NCBI RefSeq assembly: GCF_902859745.1
Contig: NZ_CADIJW010000001.1
Coordinates: forward strand, 1 to 64,000
Source: Achromobacter dolens
GTDB taxonomy: Bacteria > Pseudomonadota > Gammaproteobacteria > Burkholderiales > Burkholderiaceae_B
DNA: 64,000 nucleotides
Direction of reading: 5' to 3'
The first letter of the stretch is position 1; each line of letters starts with the position of its first letter. The position numbers and the translations under genes were made by a program. This document shows positions 1 through 7,473 of the stretch, in pieces. The notes below the pieces were generated by a model. The model made no database searches. It was not told where the DNA came from and saw only the letters and a list, made by a program, of their open reading frames with translations.

Positions 1-100
1 CAAGGTGGTACCACTCCTTCCCATCCCGAACAGGACAGTGAAACGCCTTTGCGCCGATGATAGTGGACGGACGTCTGTGAAAGTAGGTCATCGTCAGGCT
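1..100 (+). rRNA. rrf: 5S ribosomal RNA, 3' part
   Basis: The first 100 bases match the 3' portion of a proteobacterial 5S rRNA. They include the conserved CCATCCCGAACAGG region and the closing 3' stem strand near base 90-100. The 5' start lies outside the window. It is the last gene of a ribosomal RNA operon and is followed by two intrinsic terminators. The exact 3' end is approximate. Confidence 0.95.
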
Positions 101-112
101 TTTATTGCTCAG

Positions 113-149
113 AACCCCGCAGGCTAACGCCTGTGGGGTTTTGTCTTTT
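113..149 (+). terminator. Intrinsic terminator of the rRNA operon
   Basis: A 12-bp stem (113-124 with 129-140, one G-T pair) closes on a TAAC loop and is followed by a T-rich run (141-149). It lies directly after the 5S rRNA. Confidence 0.85.
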
Positions 150-159
150 GGGGCGCGCC

Positions 160-185
160 AAACCCTGAAAAGAAACCCTGAAAAG
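160..185 (+). repeat. 13-bp perfect tandem duplication
   Basis: The unit AAACCCTGAAAAG occurs twice head to tail (160-172 and 173-185), between the two terminators behind the 5S rRNA. It looks like a slippage duplication. No function is evident. Confidence 0.8.
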
Positions 186-186
186 A

Positions 187-226
187 AACCCCCGTGCGGC
201 TTGCGCCGCACGGGGGTTTTTGTTTT
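187..226 (+). terminator. Second strong intrinsic terminator after 5S rRNA
   Basis: A perfect 14-bp GC-rich stem (187-200 with 205-218) with a TTGC loop is followed by a T-rich tail to about 226. Tandem terminators are usual behind rRNA operons. Confidence 0.92.
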
Positions 227-425
227 CCACATAGCGCCCGCGACGGAATTCCAGGGCGATCCTGTCATTGATCGTTGTGGTTTCGACTCCTGAAAATCGC
301 TTGCGATAAGCCCCCGCAGCGAGCCTGCAACCCGCGCCAGCATTGAATGTGCCCAAATAACAACGCTCGTGGGGCGGCTGGCTTTGTGCGGTAAGATTGA
401 CCGAGTCAATTGTTGGAGCGTAATC

Positions 426-791
426 GTGAGTGATACCCAGACCCCCGCGCCCGGTACGGCATTAGACCTGCGCACGCTGACCCATGTCGCCTATGGTTTG
501 TTCGCCCTGGGCTTTCTGACCAGTGGTTTCCTGGGCATCGCCACCCTGGCGGCTGTCGTGCTGATGTACCTGAAGCGCTCGGACGTCGCCGGCACCGTTT
601 ATGCCACCCATTTCGACTGGCTGTTGCGCACCTTCTGGTGGGCGTTGCTCTGGCTGGCCATCAGCAGCCTGGCGCTGATCATCTACATTGGCTGGATCGG
701 TGTAGTCGCGACGGTAGTGTGGGGCTTGTATCGCCTGATCAAGGGCTGGCTGGCCCTGCTGGAAGGCGCTGCGCCGACCTCCTACGCCTGA
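426..791 (+). CDS. Small integral membrane protein, DUF4870-like
   Basis: This encodes a 121-residue protein made almost entirely of hydrophobic segments. A short polar N-terminus is followed by a segment at about residues 15-45, then two more after a basic turn (YLKRSD) and a Trp-rich stretch. The arrangement resembles small DUF4870-type membrane proteins of unknown function, but I assign the family only loosely. I chose the GTG at 426 because a GGAG ribosome binding site lies at 415-418. An in-frame ATG at 369 would add 19 residues without a good site. The gene stands alone between terminators. No function can be inferred. Confidence 0.72.
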   Translation: MSDTQTPAPGTALDLRTLTHVAYGLFALGFLTSGFLGIATLAAVVLMYLKRSDVAGTVYATHFDWLLRTFWWALLWLAISSLALIIYIGWIGVVATVVWGLYRLIKGWLALLEGAAPTSYA

Positions 792-810
792 TTCCGGGCG
801 CTCGCACTAA

Positions 811-836
811 AAAGCCGGCTGACGCCGGCTTTTTTT
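811..836 (+). terminator. Intrinsic terminator of the small membrane protein gene
   Basis: The stem AAGCCGGC/GCCGGCTT has a short TGAC loop and is followed by seven Ts. It lies 20 bases after the stop codon at 791. Confidence 0.92.
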
Positions 837-839
837 CGT

Positions 840-1589
840 TCGGGACCACGCCGTGGCGTTGACGCGCGGGCGGCAAAACTATCTGGATGGGCGATCGCTC
901 GCCATTGACTGTCTCGCGGCCATCACAGGGTAAGGCGCGAACGCCACGAGGGGCCTTTTGGAGGTAGTGGCGAGCGTCATGTTGCTGCACGATGAACCGC
1001 GCGGCTTGGCGGCGTTGGTGCGTATGGCGCAGGTGTTGCTGGACCTGGCGCAAGGGCCGCAGTTCAGCAATGCCGAGCTTGATGTTGCGGCCGATGACCA
1101 GCGCGCTGGCGAGTTGCTTCGCCTGTTCGATAGGGCGCGGCCCCACGACCATATATCTACTCGCAGGTATCTTCGCGTATGGCCCCACAGCGATCGGCGG
1201 CCTTGACGTTTCGCGCCTGCTTGCTCGATGAAGCGCAGATCGTCGCGTGCCGAGCATGGCGAGTCATGAGAGATCGCGGACCTTTGCTGAGCAGCATTGC
1301 GTTCAGGACGCCGACCCGTACGCGCGGCTGTCACGACAGCGTGAGGGTGCTCATGCATCTCGATCGAGACCGCAATGATGTTGCCCACGCGATTCGACGC
1401 GACAGCGTTCGCATGCAAGATGGATGAGGTGGGGAGGAAGGCCGTGCCCATCGCGGGTATGGGACTGGCTGGACAAGGCGCAAAGCCTGTGGCGGCGGGG
1501 ATCTTCGGAAGTCGGGTCCGCCCGGCGTTCTAGCCAGGGCGTCGCGACAGTATCGAGGCAGGGACGTACAGGGTACGCCCTTTGCCTGC
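840..1589. other. Gene-poor stretch, possibly a decayed gene
   Basis: No open frame here looks like an intact gene. On the minus strand around 904-1140 one frame keeps G/C-rich third positions and a plausible helical composition, but I do not recognise a family. Overlapping frames on both strands reach 172-190 codons without recognisable motifs. I read the stretch as non-coding or as the remains of a broken gene, with low certainty. Confidence 0.35.
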
Positions 1590-1868
1590 TTACTTCAGAT
1601 GTGCGTTGACCAGTTTGGTCAGTTCGAACATCGTGACCTGATCCTTGCCAAAGATCGGGCGCAGCTTGGCATCGGCGTTGATGTTGCGCTTGTTGCTCGC
1701 ATCTTGCAGGTTGTGCTTCTTGATGTATTCCCAGATCTTCTTGGTGACCTCGGTGCGCGGCACGGCTTCCGAACCGATCACAGCGGCCAGTTCGGCGCTG
1801 GGAGTCAGGGGCTTCATGAATGCAGCGTTCGGCTTGCGCGCGGTCGCGGGTTTGGAGGTTGTGGCCAT
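1590..1868 (-). CDS. SWIB/MDM2 domain protein
   Basis: This encodes a 92-residue protein. An N-terminal basic, Ala/Lys-rich tail (about residues 1-20) is followed by a single SWIB domain (about 18-92) with recognisable motifs such as VWxYIKKHNLQD-like WEYIKKHNLQD, NINADAKL and the FELTKLVNAHL end. The SWIB fold is best known from eukaryotic SWI/SNF chromatin complexes. Stand-alone copies occur in Chlamydiae and many betaproteobacteria, where a role in DNA topology or nucleoid organisation has been suggested but is not settled. The ATG at 1868 has an AAGGAG ribosome binding site 9 bases upstream. It diverges from the M20 gene. Confidence 0.88.
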   Translation of the reverse strand: MATTSKPATARKPNAAFMKPLTPSAELAAVIGSEAVPRTEVTKKIWEYIKKHNLQDASNKRNINADAKLRPIFGKDQVTMFELTKLVNAHLK

Positions 1869-1916
1869 AATGCGGCGCTCCTTCTCTGGCTGTTGGAAAA
1901 ATTGTCCTGCGGCCGG

Positions 1917-1945
1917 AGCATAACGTGTCTCTCCCGTAAAGACAA
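1917..1945 (-). promoter_or_regulatory. Predicted sigma-70 promoter of the SWIB gene
   Basis: Read on the minus strand, TTGTCT (1940-1945) and TATGCT (1917-1922) are separated by 17 bases. This would start transcription about 40 bases upstream of the SWIB start codon. It is predicted from sequence only. Confidence 0.55.
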
Positions 1946-2015
1946 AGGCATTTATCCTCTGTAGCAACTAAAATATCCCCACTGTCCCCCCTCTCACGTC
2001 ATTCTGTAACCTCCT

Positions 2016-3209
2016 ATGTACGCACGTTCTCCTTTGGAATCAATTCGCCTGTTCCATGACGAATTGACGGCGCTGCGGCGCGACTTGCATGCCCATCCCG
2101 AGCTTGGCTTCGAAGAGGTCCGGACGTCCGGGATCGTCGCGGGTGCGCTTGAGGCGTTGGGAATCGAGGTGCATCGCGGAATTGGCAAGACCGGCGTGGT
2201 GGGCGTCATCCGCGGCAAACGCTGCGACAGCGGCCGCATGATCGGCCTGCGCGCCGACATGGATGCGCTGCCGATGACGGAGGACAACGAATTCGGGCAC
2301 AAGTCGACCAAGCCGGGCCTGATGCACGGTTGCGGCCACGACGGCCATACTGCTGTGTTGATCGGGGCGGCGAAGTATCTGGCGCAGACGCGCAATTTCG
2401 ATGGCACGGCCGTGCTCATCTTCCAGCCGGCCGAGGAAGGACGCGGTGGCGCCAAGGCCATGATGGAGGACGGGTTATTCGATACCTTTCCGTGCGATGC
2501 CATCTATGCCTTGCACAACTGGCCGGGCTTGAGGCCCGGCACCATCGGCATCAATCCGGGGCCGATGATGGCCGCGGCAGACCGCTTCGAGATCCTGATC
2601 ACAGGCCGTGGCGGCCACGGCGCGCATCCTTATCAGACGATTGACCCGGTCACGATCGCCGGCCAGGTCATCACGGCATTGCAGACCATCGTGTCGCGCA
2701 ACGTCAATCCGCTGGATTCCGCGGTGGTGTCGATCGGGTCCCTGCAGGCGGGCCACCCTGGCGCGATGAGCGTGATCCCGCGCGAGGCGCGGCTGGTGGG
2801 CACGGTGCGCACATTCCGCAAGTCGGTGCAGGAGATGGTCGAGACGCGCATGCGCGAGCTGGTGACGGCGATCGCCGGCGCCTTCGGCGGCACGGCCGAA
2901 CTGACTTACGAACGCATCTATCCCGCGACCCTGAACACGCCACAGCATGCCAACCTGGTCGCCGACATCGCCACCGAGATGATCGGCAAGGAAAACGTGG
3001 TGCGCGATCTGGTACCGTCGATGGGGTCGGAGGATTTCTCCTTCATGCTGCAGAGCAAGCCCGGCGCCTACTTCCGCCTGGGGCAGGGCGGCGCCGAATC
3101 CGGCTGCGTGCTGCACAACTCGCATTTCGATTTCAACGATGCCGTCATTCCCCTGGGCAGCGCGATGTTCTGCGCGCTGGCCGAACGGGGCATGCCCCTG
3201 GCAGATTAA
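2016..3209 (+). CDS. M20D-family amidohydrolase (hippurate hydrolase-like)
   Basis: This encodes a 397-residue metal-dependent amidohydrolase. Family hallmarks are present in order: RRDLHAHPELGFEE near residue 22, GLRADMDALPM near 75, the metal-binding MHGCGHDGHTA near 105, FQPAEEG near 135, LHNWPG near 167, a dimerisation domain from about 185 to 300, and the late metal ligand region GSEDFSFM with a terminal LHNSHFDFND. Such enzymes remove acyl groups from N-acyl amino acids or similar amides in the cytoplasm. The true substrate cannot be read from sequence. A second paralogue lies at 42206-43402. pyrC follows 11 bases downstream, so the two may be co-transcribed. Confidence 0.9.
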   Translation: MYARSPLESIRLFHDELTALRRDLHAHPELGFEEVRTSGIVAGALEALGIEVHRGIGKTGVVGVIRGKRCDSGRMIGLRADMDALPMTEDNEFGHKSTKPGLMHGCGHDGHTAVLIGAAKYLAQTRNFDGTAVLIFQPAEEGRGGAKAMMEDGLFDTFPCDAIYALHNWPGLRPGTIGINPGPMMAAADRFEILITGRGGHGAHPYQTIDPVTIAGQVITALQTIVSRNVNPLDSAVVSIGSLQAGHPGAMSVIPREARLVGTVRTFRKSVQEMVETRMRELVTAIAGAFGGTAELTYERIYPATLNTPQHANLVADIATEMIGKENVVRDLVPSMGSEDFSFMLQSKPGAYFRLGQGGAESGCVLHNSHFDFNDAVIPLGSAMFCALAERGMPLAD

Positions 3210-3220
3210 GAAGCCTCTAC

Positions 3221-4285
3221 ATGTCCACGCAAAACACCAATCAACTGATCATCACCCGCCCCGACGACTGGCACCTGCATCTGCGCGACGGCGCGGCGCT
3301 GGAAGCGGTCGTTGCGGATACGGCGCGGCAGTTCGCCCGCGCCATCATCATGCCCAACCTGAAGCCGCCGGTGACCACCACCGAGCAGGCGCTGGCCTAT
3401 CGCGGCCGCATCCTGGCGGCGTTGACCAAGGCGGGCGGCGATGCGGGCGCCTTCACGCCGTTGATGACGCTGTACCTGACTGACAATACCTCGGCCGAGG
3501 AGATCTTCCGCGCGCACGAGTCGGGCCAGGTCTACGCGGTCAAGCTGTATCCCGCGGGCGCGACCACCAATTCCGACGCCGGCGTGACCGACTTGCTGGG
3601 CAAGTGCGCCAAGGCGCTGGAAGCGCTGGAAAAGTGCGGCATGCCGCTGTTGGTGCATGGCGAAGTGACGGATCCGTCGATCGACGTGTTCGACCGCGAG
3701 GCGATCTTCGTGGAGCGCGTGATGAAGCCGCTGCGCCGCGCGTTTCCGGCCTTGAAGGTGGTGTTCGAGCACATCACCACCAAGGAAGGCGCCGAATACG
3801 TGCGCGATGCCGAAGGGCCTATCGCGGCCACGATCACGCCGCAGCACATGCTGTACAACCGCAATGCGATTTTCCAGGGCGGCGTGCGACCGCATTGGTA
3901 CTGCCTGCCGATCCTGAAGCGCGAGACGCACCGCTTGGCGCTGGTGGAGGCCGCGACCAGCGGCAGCCCGCGTTTCTTCCTGGGCACCGACAGTGCGCCG
4001 CATGCCCGCGGCCTGAAGGAGCATGCCTGCGGCTGTGCCGGTTGCTATACCGCCCTGCATGCGATGGAACTGTACGCGACCGCGTTCGATGCGGTCGGCA
4101 AGCTGGATAAGCTGGAAGGATTCGCCAGCCTCCACGGCCCTGATTTCTATGGGCTGCCGCGCAACACTGGCAAGCTGACGCTGGTGCGCGAAAGCTTCCA
4201 GATTCCGGACGAGGTGCCGTTCGGCAACACCGCGCTGGTCCCGCTGGCCGCTGGCGAGACGCTGGCCTGGCGCGCGTCGGTCTGA
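3221..4285 (+). CDS. pyrC: Dihydroorotase
   Basis: This encodes a 354-residue class II dihydroorotase, which interconverts N-carbamoyl-L-aspartate and dihydroorotate in de novo pyrimidine synthesis. The metal-binding HxH lies in DWHLHLRDG at residues 16-24. The carboxylated lysine region (VKLYPAGATTNS) is near residue 107, the LVHGEV histidine near 143, and the late GTDSAPH aspartate near 255. Length and motifs fit the E. coli-type PyrC. The start at 3221 follows the amidohydrolase stop by 11 bases. Confidence 0.96.
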   Translation: MSTQNTNQLIITRPDDWHLHLRDGAALEAVVADTARQFARAIIMPNLKPPVTTTEQALAYRGRILAALTKAGGDAGAFTPLMTLYLTDNTSAEEIFRAHESGQVYAVKLYPAGATTNSDAGVTDLLGKCAKALEALEKCGMPLLVHGEVTDPSIDVFDREAIFVERVMKPLRRAFPALKVVFEHITTKEGAEYVRDAEGPIAATITPQHMLYNRNAIFQGGVRPHWYCLPILKRETHRLALVEAATSGSPRFFLGTDSAPHARGLKEHACGCAGCYTALHAMELYATAFDAVGKLDKLEGFASLHGPDFYGLPRNTGKLTLVRESFQIPDEVPFGNTALVPLAAGETLAWRASV

Positions 4286-4293
4286 GCGCGGCG

Positions 4294-4323
4294 ACCGCCC
4301 TCCGACTATATATAGAGGGCGGT
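4294..4323. terminator. Hairpin between convergent genes
   Basis: The perfect 9-bp stem ACCGCCCTC/GAGGGCGGT encloses a 12-base loop containing TATATATA. It sits between the pyrC stop (4285) and the end of the opposing ABC-F gene (4362). There is no T run, so it may be a transcript end structure rather than a classical terminator. Confidence 0.5.
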
Positions 4324-4361
4324 GCGGAAAGCGCCGCGGGCGCTGCGGTAACGGGACTGGA

Positions 4362-6197
4362 TCAGAGGGCGCTTTCGCGGCGCGCCTCGAGCAATTCCCA
4401 GCGCGCGAACTTTTCCTCGAGTTCGCTTTCCAGCTTGGACAGCTCGCTGTTGATGCGTTCGACTTCGGCGGGCGCATCGCGGTAAAGGCTGCCGTCGGCG
4501 AGCTTGCCGGCCAGTTCGGCTTGTTGCGCTTCGAGCGCGGCGATGGCTTCGGGCAGGCCTTCGAGTTCGCGAAGCTCCCACGAATTCATCTTGGCGGCGC
4601 GGGCCGGCTTGGGCTTGGCGGCCTTGGCGCGGGCCGCGGCTTCGTCGGCCGCGCGCGCCGCCTTGGCTGCGTCTTCCTGCGCCGCGGCGACCGGCGCCGG
4701 GGCGGGGCGCTGGGCTACCCATTCGTCATAGCCACCGACGTAGTCGCGCCAGTGGCCGTTGCCTTCGTAGGCGATGGTCTGCGTGACGACGTTGTTCAGG
4801 AAGGCCCGGTCGTGGCTGACCAGCAGCACGGTGCCCGAGTATTCCTGCAGCAGTTCTTCAAGCAGTTCCAGCGTTTCGATATCGAGGTCGTTGGTCGGTT
4901 CGTCCAGCACCAGCACGTTGGCCGGACGCGCGAACAGGCGCGCCAGCAGCAGACGGGCGCGTTCGCCGCCCGACAGGCTGCGCACCGGCGAACCGGCGCG
5001 GGCGGGCGAGAACAGGAAGTCGCCGAGATAGCTCATGACGTGCTTGCGGGTGCCGCCGATCTCGACCCACTCGCTGCCCGGACTGATGATGTCGACCAGC
5101 GTCGCGTTCTCGTCGAGCTGGGCGCGCATCTGGTCGAAGTAGGCCACCGACACGTTGGTGCCCAGGCGGGTCGTGCCGCTGTCCGGCTGCATCTCGCCCA
5201 GGATCAGCTTTAGCAGCGTGGTCTTGCCGGCGCCATTGGGGCCGATGATGCCGATGCGGTCGCCGCGCAGGATGGTGGTGGAGTAGTCGTCCACCACGAT
5301 CTTGTCGCCGAAGCGTTTGCCGACATGGTCGAGTTCGGCCACGAGCTTGCCCGAGCGCTGGCCCTCGGCCAGCGCCAGCGACACGTCGCCGACCCGTTCG
5401 CGACGCTCGGCGCGTTCGACGCGCAGGCGTTCCAGGCGGCGCACGCGGCCTTCATTGCGGGTACGGCGTGCCTCCACACCCTTGCGGATCCAGACTTCCT
5501 CCTGGGCCAGCAGCTTGTCGAAGCGGGCCTGTTCGAGGCGTTCGGACTCCAGCCACTGGGCCTTGCGCTCCTGCCATTGCGAGAAGTTGCCGGGGAAGCT
5601 GAGCAGCCGGCCGCGGTCCAGCTCGACGATGCGGGTGGCCACGGAATCCAGGAAGCGGCGGTCGTGGGTGATGATGACGGCGGCGCCCTTCCAGGTGCGC
5701 AGCATTTCTTCGAGCCAGGCGATGCCGTCGAAGTCGAGGTGGTTGGTGGGTTCGTCCAGCAGCAGCAGATCGGGTTCTTCGACCAGCGCGCGGGCCAGCG
5801 CGACGCGCTTGCGGGTGCCGCCCGACAGGCCGGCGATCTGGACGTCCGCAGGCAGGCCGAGCTTTTCCAGCACGGCGCGCACGCGCGAGGGGCGCTGCCA
5901 GTCTTCATGGTCGCCGTCGACATTGCAGACCACGTCGAACACGGTGGCGTTCTCGTCCAGTTCCGGTTCCTGTTCGACCGTGGCCACGCGCAGGCCCGAG
6001 CTGCGGGCGATGTCGCCATCGTCCGGCACGGTGCGGCCGTCCAGCAGCCGCAGCAGCGAGGACTTGCCGGCGCCGTTGCGGCCGATGAGGCCGATGCGCT
6101 CGCCGGCCTGAATGGCGAAGTCGGCGTGGTCCAGCAGCGGGTGGTGGCCATAGGCCAGCTGGATGTCGGTCAGGGTGATGAGCGTTGCGAGGGCCAT
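4362..6197 (-). CDS. uup: ABC-F family ATPase, Uup type
   Basis: This encodes a 611-residue soluble protein with two ABC ATPase domains and no membrane segments. Walker A boxes read GRNGAGKSS (about residue 40) and GPNGAGKTT (about 350). The signature boxes are LSGGTRKR and LSGGERAR, and both Walker B regions read LLLDEPTNHLD or VLDEPTNDLD. The C-terminus, after an Ala/Lys-rich linker, is a coiled coil, which is typical of Uup. ABC-F proteins act on ribosomes, and Uup has been linked to precise transposon excision and ribosome integrity. The ATG at 6197 was chosen because homology begins there. The open frame further upstream overlaps the rnpB 5' end. Confidence 0.92.
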   Translation of the reverse strand: MALATLITLTDIQLAYGHHPLLDHADFAIQAGERIGLIGRNGAGKSSLLRLLDGRTVPDDGDIARSSGLRVATVEQEPELDENATVFDVVCNVDGDHEDWQRPSRVRAVLEKLGLPADVQIAGLSGGTRKRVALARALVEEPDLLLLDEPTNHLDFDGIAWLEEMLRTWKGAAVIITHDRRFLDSVATRIVELDRGRLLSFPGNFSQWQERKAQWLESERLEQARFDKLLAQEEVWIRKGVEARRTRNEGRVRRLERLRVERAERRERVGDVSLALAEGQRSGKLVAELDHVGKRFGDKIVVDDYSTTILRGDRIGIIGPNGAGKTTLLKLILGEMQPDSGTTRLGTNVSVAYFDQMRAQLDENATLVDIISPGSEWVEIGGTRKHVMSYLGDFLFSPARAGSPVRSLSGGERARLLLARLFARPANVLVLDEPTNDLDIETLELLEELLQEYSGTVLLVSHDRAFLNNVVTQTIAYEGNGHWRDYVGGYDEWVAQRPAPAPVAAAQEDAAKAARAADEAAARAKAAKPKPARAAKMNSWELRELEGLPEAIAALEAQQAELAGKLADGSLYRDAPAEVERINSELSKLESELEEKFARWELLEARRESAL

Positions 6198-6292
6198 GTG
6201 GGTCGGGTCGTTCTTGCGGCGGATAAGCGGATCAGACCGGTATTGTCGCAGGAACCCGCGCCGCTGTTCGGGGACGGAGCGGCGACCTGTAC

Positions 6293-6298
6293 TAGAAT
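6293..6298 (+). promoter_or_regulatory. Predicted -10 element of rnpB
   Basis: TAGAAT lies about 8 bases before the predicted 5' end of RNase P RNA, as expected for a -10 box. No clear -35 box is visible at the normal distance. Confidence 0.5.
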
Positions 6299-6305
6299 AC
6301 GCACC

Positions 6306-6711
6306 GCAAGGCGGGTCGGGCGATCGCGGTGGATGCGAGTCCATCGAGGAAGGTCCGGACTCCACAGGGCAGGGTAGCGGCTAACGGCCGTCCGGTCGCG
6401 TCTTCGGACGCGGTCGAGGAACAGGGCCACAGAGACGAGTCTGCGGGGCGGGCGCGCCAGTCGCGCACCGATACGGCCATCTCCGTATCGCGCCGGTCGG
6501 CAACGGCCGGCGGCATCGCAGGGTGAAACGCGGCAACCTCTACCCGGAGCAACATCAAATAGGCATGCGTGCGGCTTTCGGGTCGCGAAGGGCGGCTCCG
6601 TCCGAGCATGCGGGTAGATGGCTACAGCGGCTCAGCAATGATCCGCGCAGAGGAATGATCGTCCGCCAGGGAAACCTGGTGTACAGAATCCGGCCTATAG
6701 ACCCGTCTTGC
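6306..6711 (+). ncRNA. rnpB: RNase P RNA (class A)
   Basis: This is the catalytic RNA of ribonuclease P, which removes tRNA 5' leaders. The outer helix P1 is visible: 6306-6317 (GCAAGGCGGGTC) pairs with 6700-6711 (GACCCGTCTTGC) with one G-U pair. The conserved core is present: GAGGAAGGTCCGGACTCC followed by ACAGGGCAGGGT after P1 to P4, the distal GCAACCTCTACCCGGAGCAA region, the TAGATGGC-type segment, and ATGATCGTCC before the 3' end. The ends are set by P1 pairing and may be off by a few bases. Several small open frames across it are spurious. Confidence 0.96.
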
Positions 6712-6734
6712 ATTGGATTTCCGATCGACGCGTG

Positions 6735-6752
6735 GCGCCGCGGCGCTTTTTT
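6735..6752 (+). terminator. rnpB: Intrinsic terminator of rnpB
   Basis: A short GC-only hairpin (6735-6746) is followed by six Ts, 24 bases after the RNase P RNA 3' end. Confidence 0.75.
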
Positions 6753-6816
6753 CTCGCCGCGATATCCGCCACCTGGCGCGCAACGCCCGCCAGTCTTCGG
6801 CAAGCGGGCCGGGTAA

Positions 6817-6905
6817 AACAATGCAAAGGCATTGTTAGCCGCCACTTCTTAAGAAGCACTTTTAGATAGTGACGCAACCTCCTGATTTATTGGGAGGTTT
6901 TTCTT
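6817..6905 (+). ncRNA. Possible small RNA or leader between rnpB and mraZ
   Basis: The 324-base gap between rnpB and mraZ contains three consecutive structures and no gene. They are a perfect 8-bp hairpin with an AAAG loop (6817-6836), a perfect 12-bp palindrome CTTCTTAAGAAG (6845-6856), and a terminator hairpin AACCTCC/GGAGGTT followed by a T-rich run (6876-6905). Hairpin, linker and terminator in series are what a short regulatory RNA would show. A plain terminator for read-through from rnpB is the duller alternative. Confidence 0.4.
6876..6905 (+). terminator. Intrinsic terminator upstream of mraZ
   Basis: The 7-bp stem AACCTCC/GGAGGTT has a 10-base AT-rich loop and is followed by TTTTCTTTTT. 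It separates rnpB-side transcripts from the dcw cluster. Confidence 0.82.
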
Positions 6906-6993
6906 TTTGCGTATTTACAAGTTGCTCTAAGTCCTTGTTGTGATTGAAAAAATTGCAACCGCGCGCTTGACCGCCCCATTGCCATACCGTAGA

Positions 6994-7039
6994 GTGGGAA
7001 ATAGTAGGAAATTGTGCAATTAAGTGGGGTAAAAGTGGT
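6994..7039 (+). promoter_or_regulatory. Predicted MraZ operator: repeats with 10-bp period
   Basis: GTGGG (6994), GTAGG (7004), GTG (7014), GTGGG (7024) and GTGGT (7035) recur with a 10-11 base period just before and into the mraZ start. Known MraZ boxes are TGGG-type direct repeats every 10 bases, through which MraZ represses its own operon. Confidence 0.68.
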
Positions 7040-7466
7040 GTTTCAGGGAAGCAGCGCGCTCACGCTGGATGCCAAGGGACGGATCTCGATTCCGACCCGG
7101 CATCGTGACGCGCTGATGGCGCAGGCCGAAGGCCGCCTGACCCTGACCCGCCACCCAGACGGCTGCCTGCTGGTGTACCCGCGGCCCGAGTGGGAAAAGA
7201 AGCGCGAGCAGATTGCCGCCTTTCCCATGACGGCGCGCGCGTTGCAGCGGCTGTTGCTGGGCAACGCTCAGGACGTGGAACTGGACGGCTCCGGCCGCGT
7301 CCTGATCGCGCCTGAACTGCGCAACGCTTCCGGTATGACGCGCGATGTGATGCTGCTCGGTCTGGGCGCCCACTTCGAGCTGTGGGATGCCGCTACCCTG
7401 GCCAGCCGCGAGGCTGAGGACCTGGCCAAGGGTATGCCGGATGTGTTGAATCAGTTTTCGTTCTGA
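7038..7466 (+). CDS. mraZ: Transcriptional regulator MraZ
   Basis: This encodes a 142-residue DNA-binding regulator that heads the dcw cluster and, in E. coli, represses it. It has two AbrB-like half domains. The first starts [20 protein letters not shown] and the second contains [13 protein letters not shown]. The protein ends in DVLNQFSF. The GTG at 7038 gives the family-typical start (M)FQGSS. An upstream in-frame start at 7014 would add 8 residues not seen in the family. Repeats resembling its own operator overlap the start region. Confidence 0.94.
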   Translation: MFQGSSALTLDAKGRISIPTRHRDALMAQAEGRLTLTRHPDGCLLVYPRPEWEKKREQIAAFPMTARALQRLLLGNAQDVELDGSGRVLIAPELRNASGMTRDVMLLGLGAHFELWDAATLASREAEDLAKGMPDVLNQFSF

Positions 7467-7473
7467 AAGAGTT

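Noticed and set aside
6170-6609. Small open frames within rnpB on both strands
   Set aside because: The region folds as RNase P RNA. The frames lack start context and homology.
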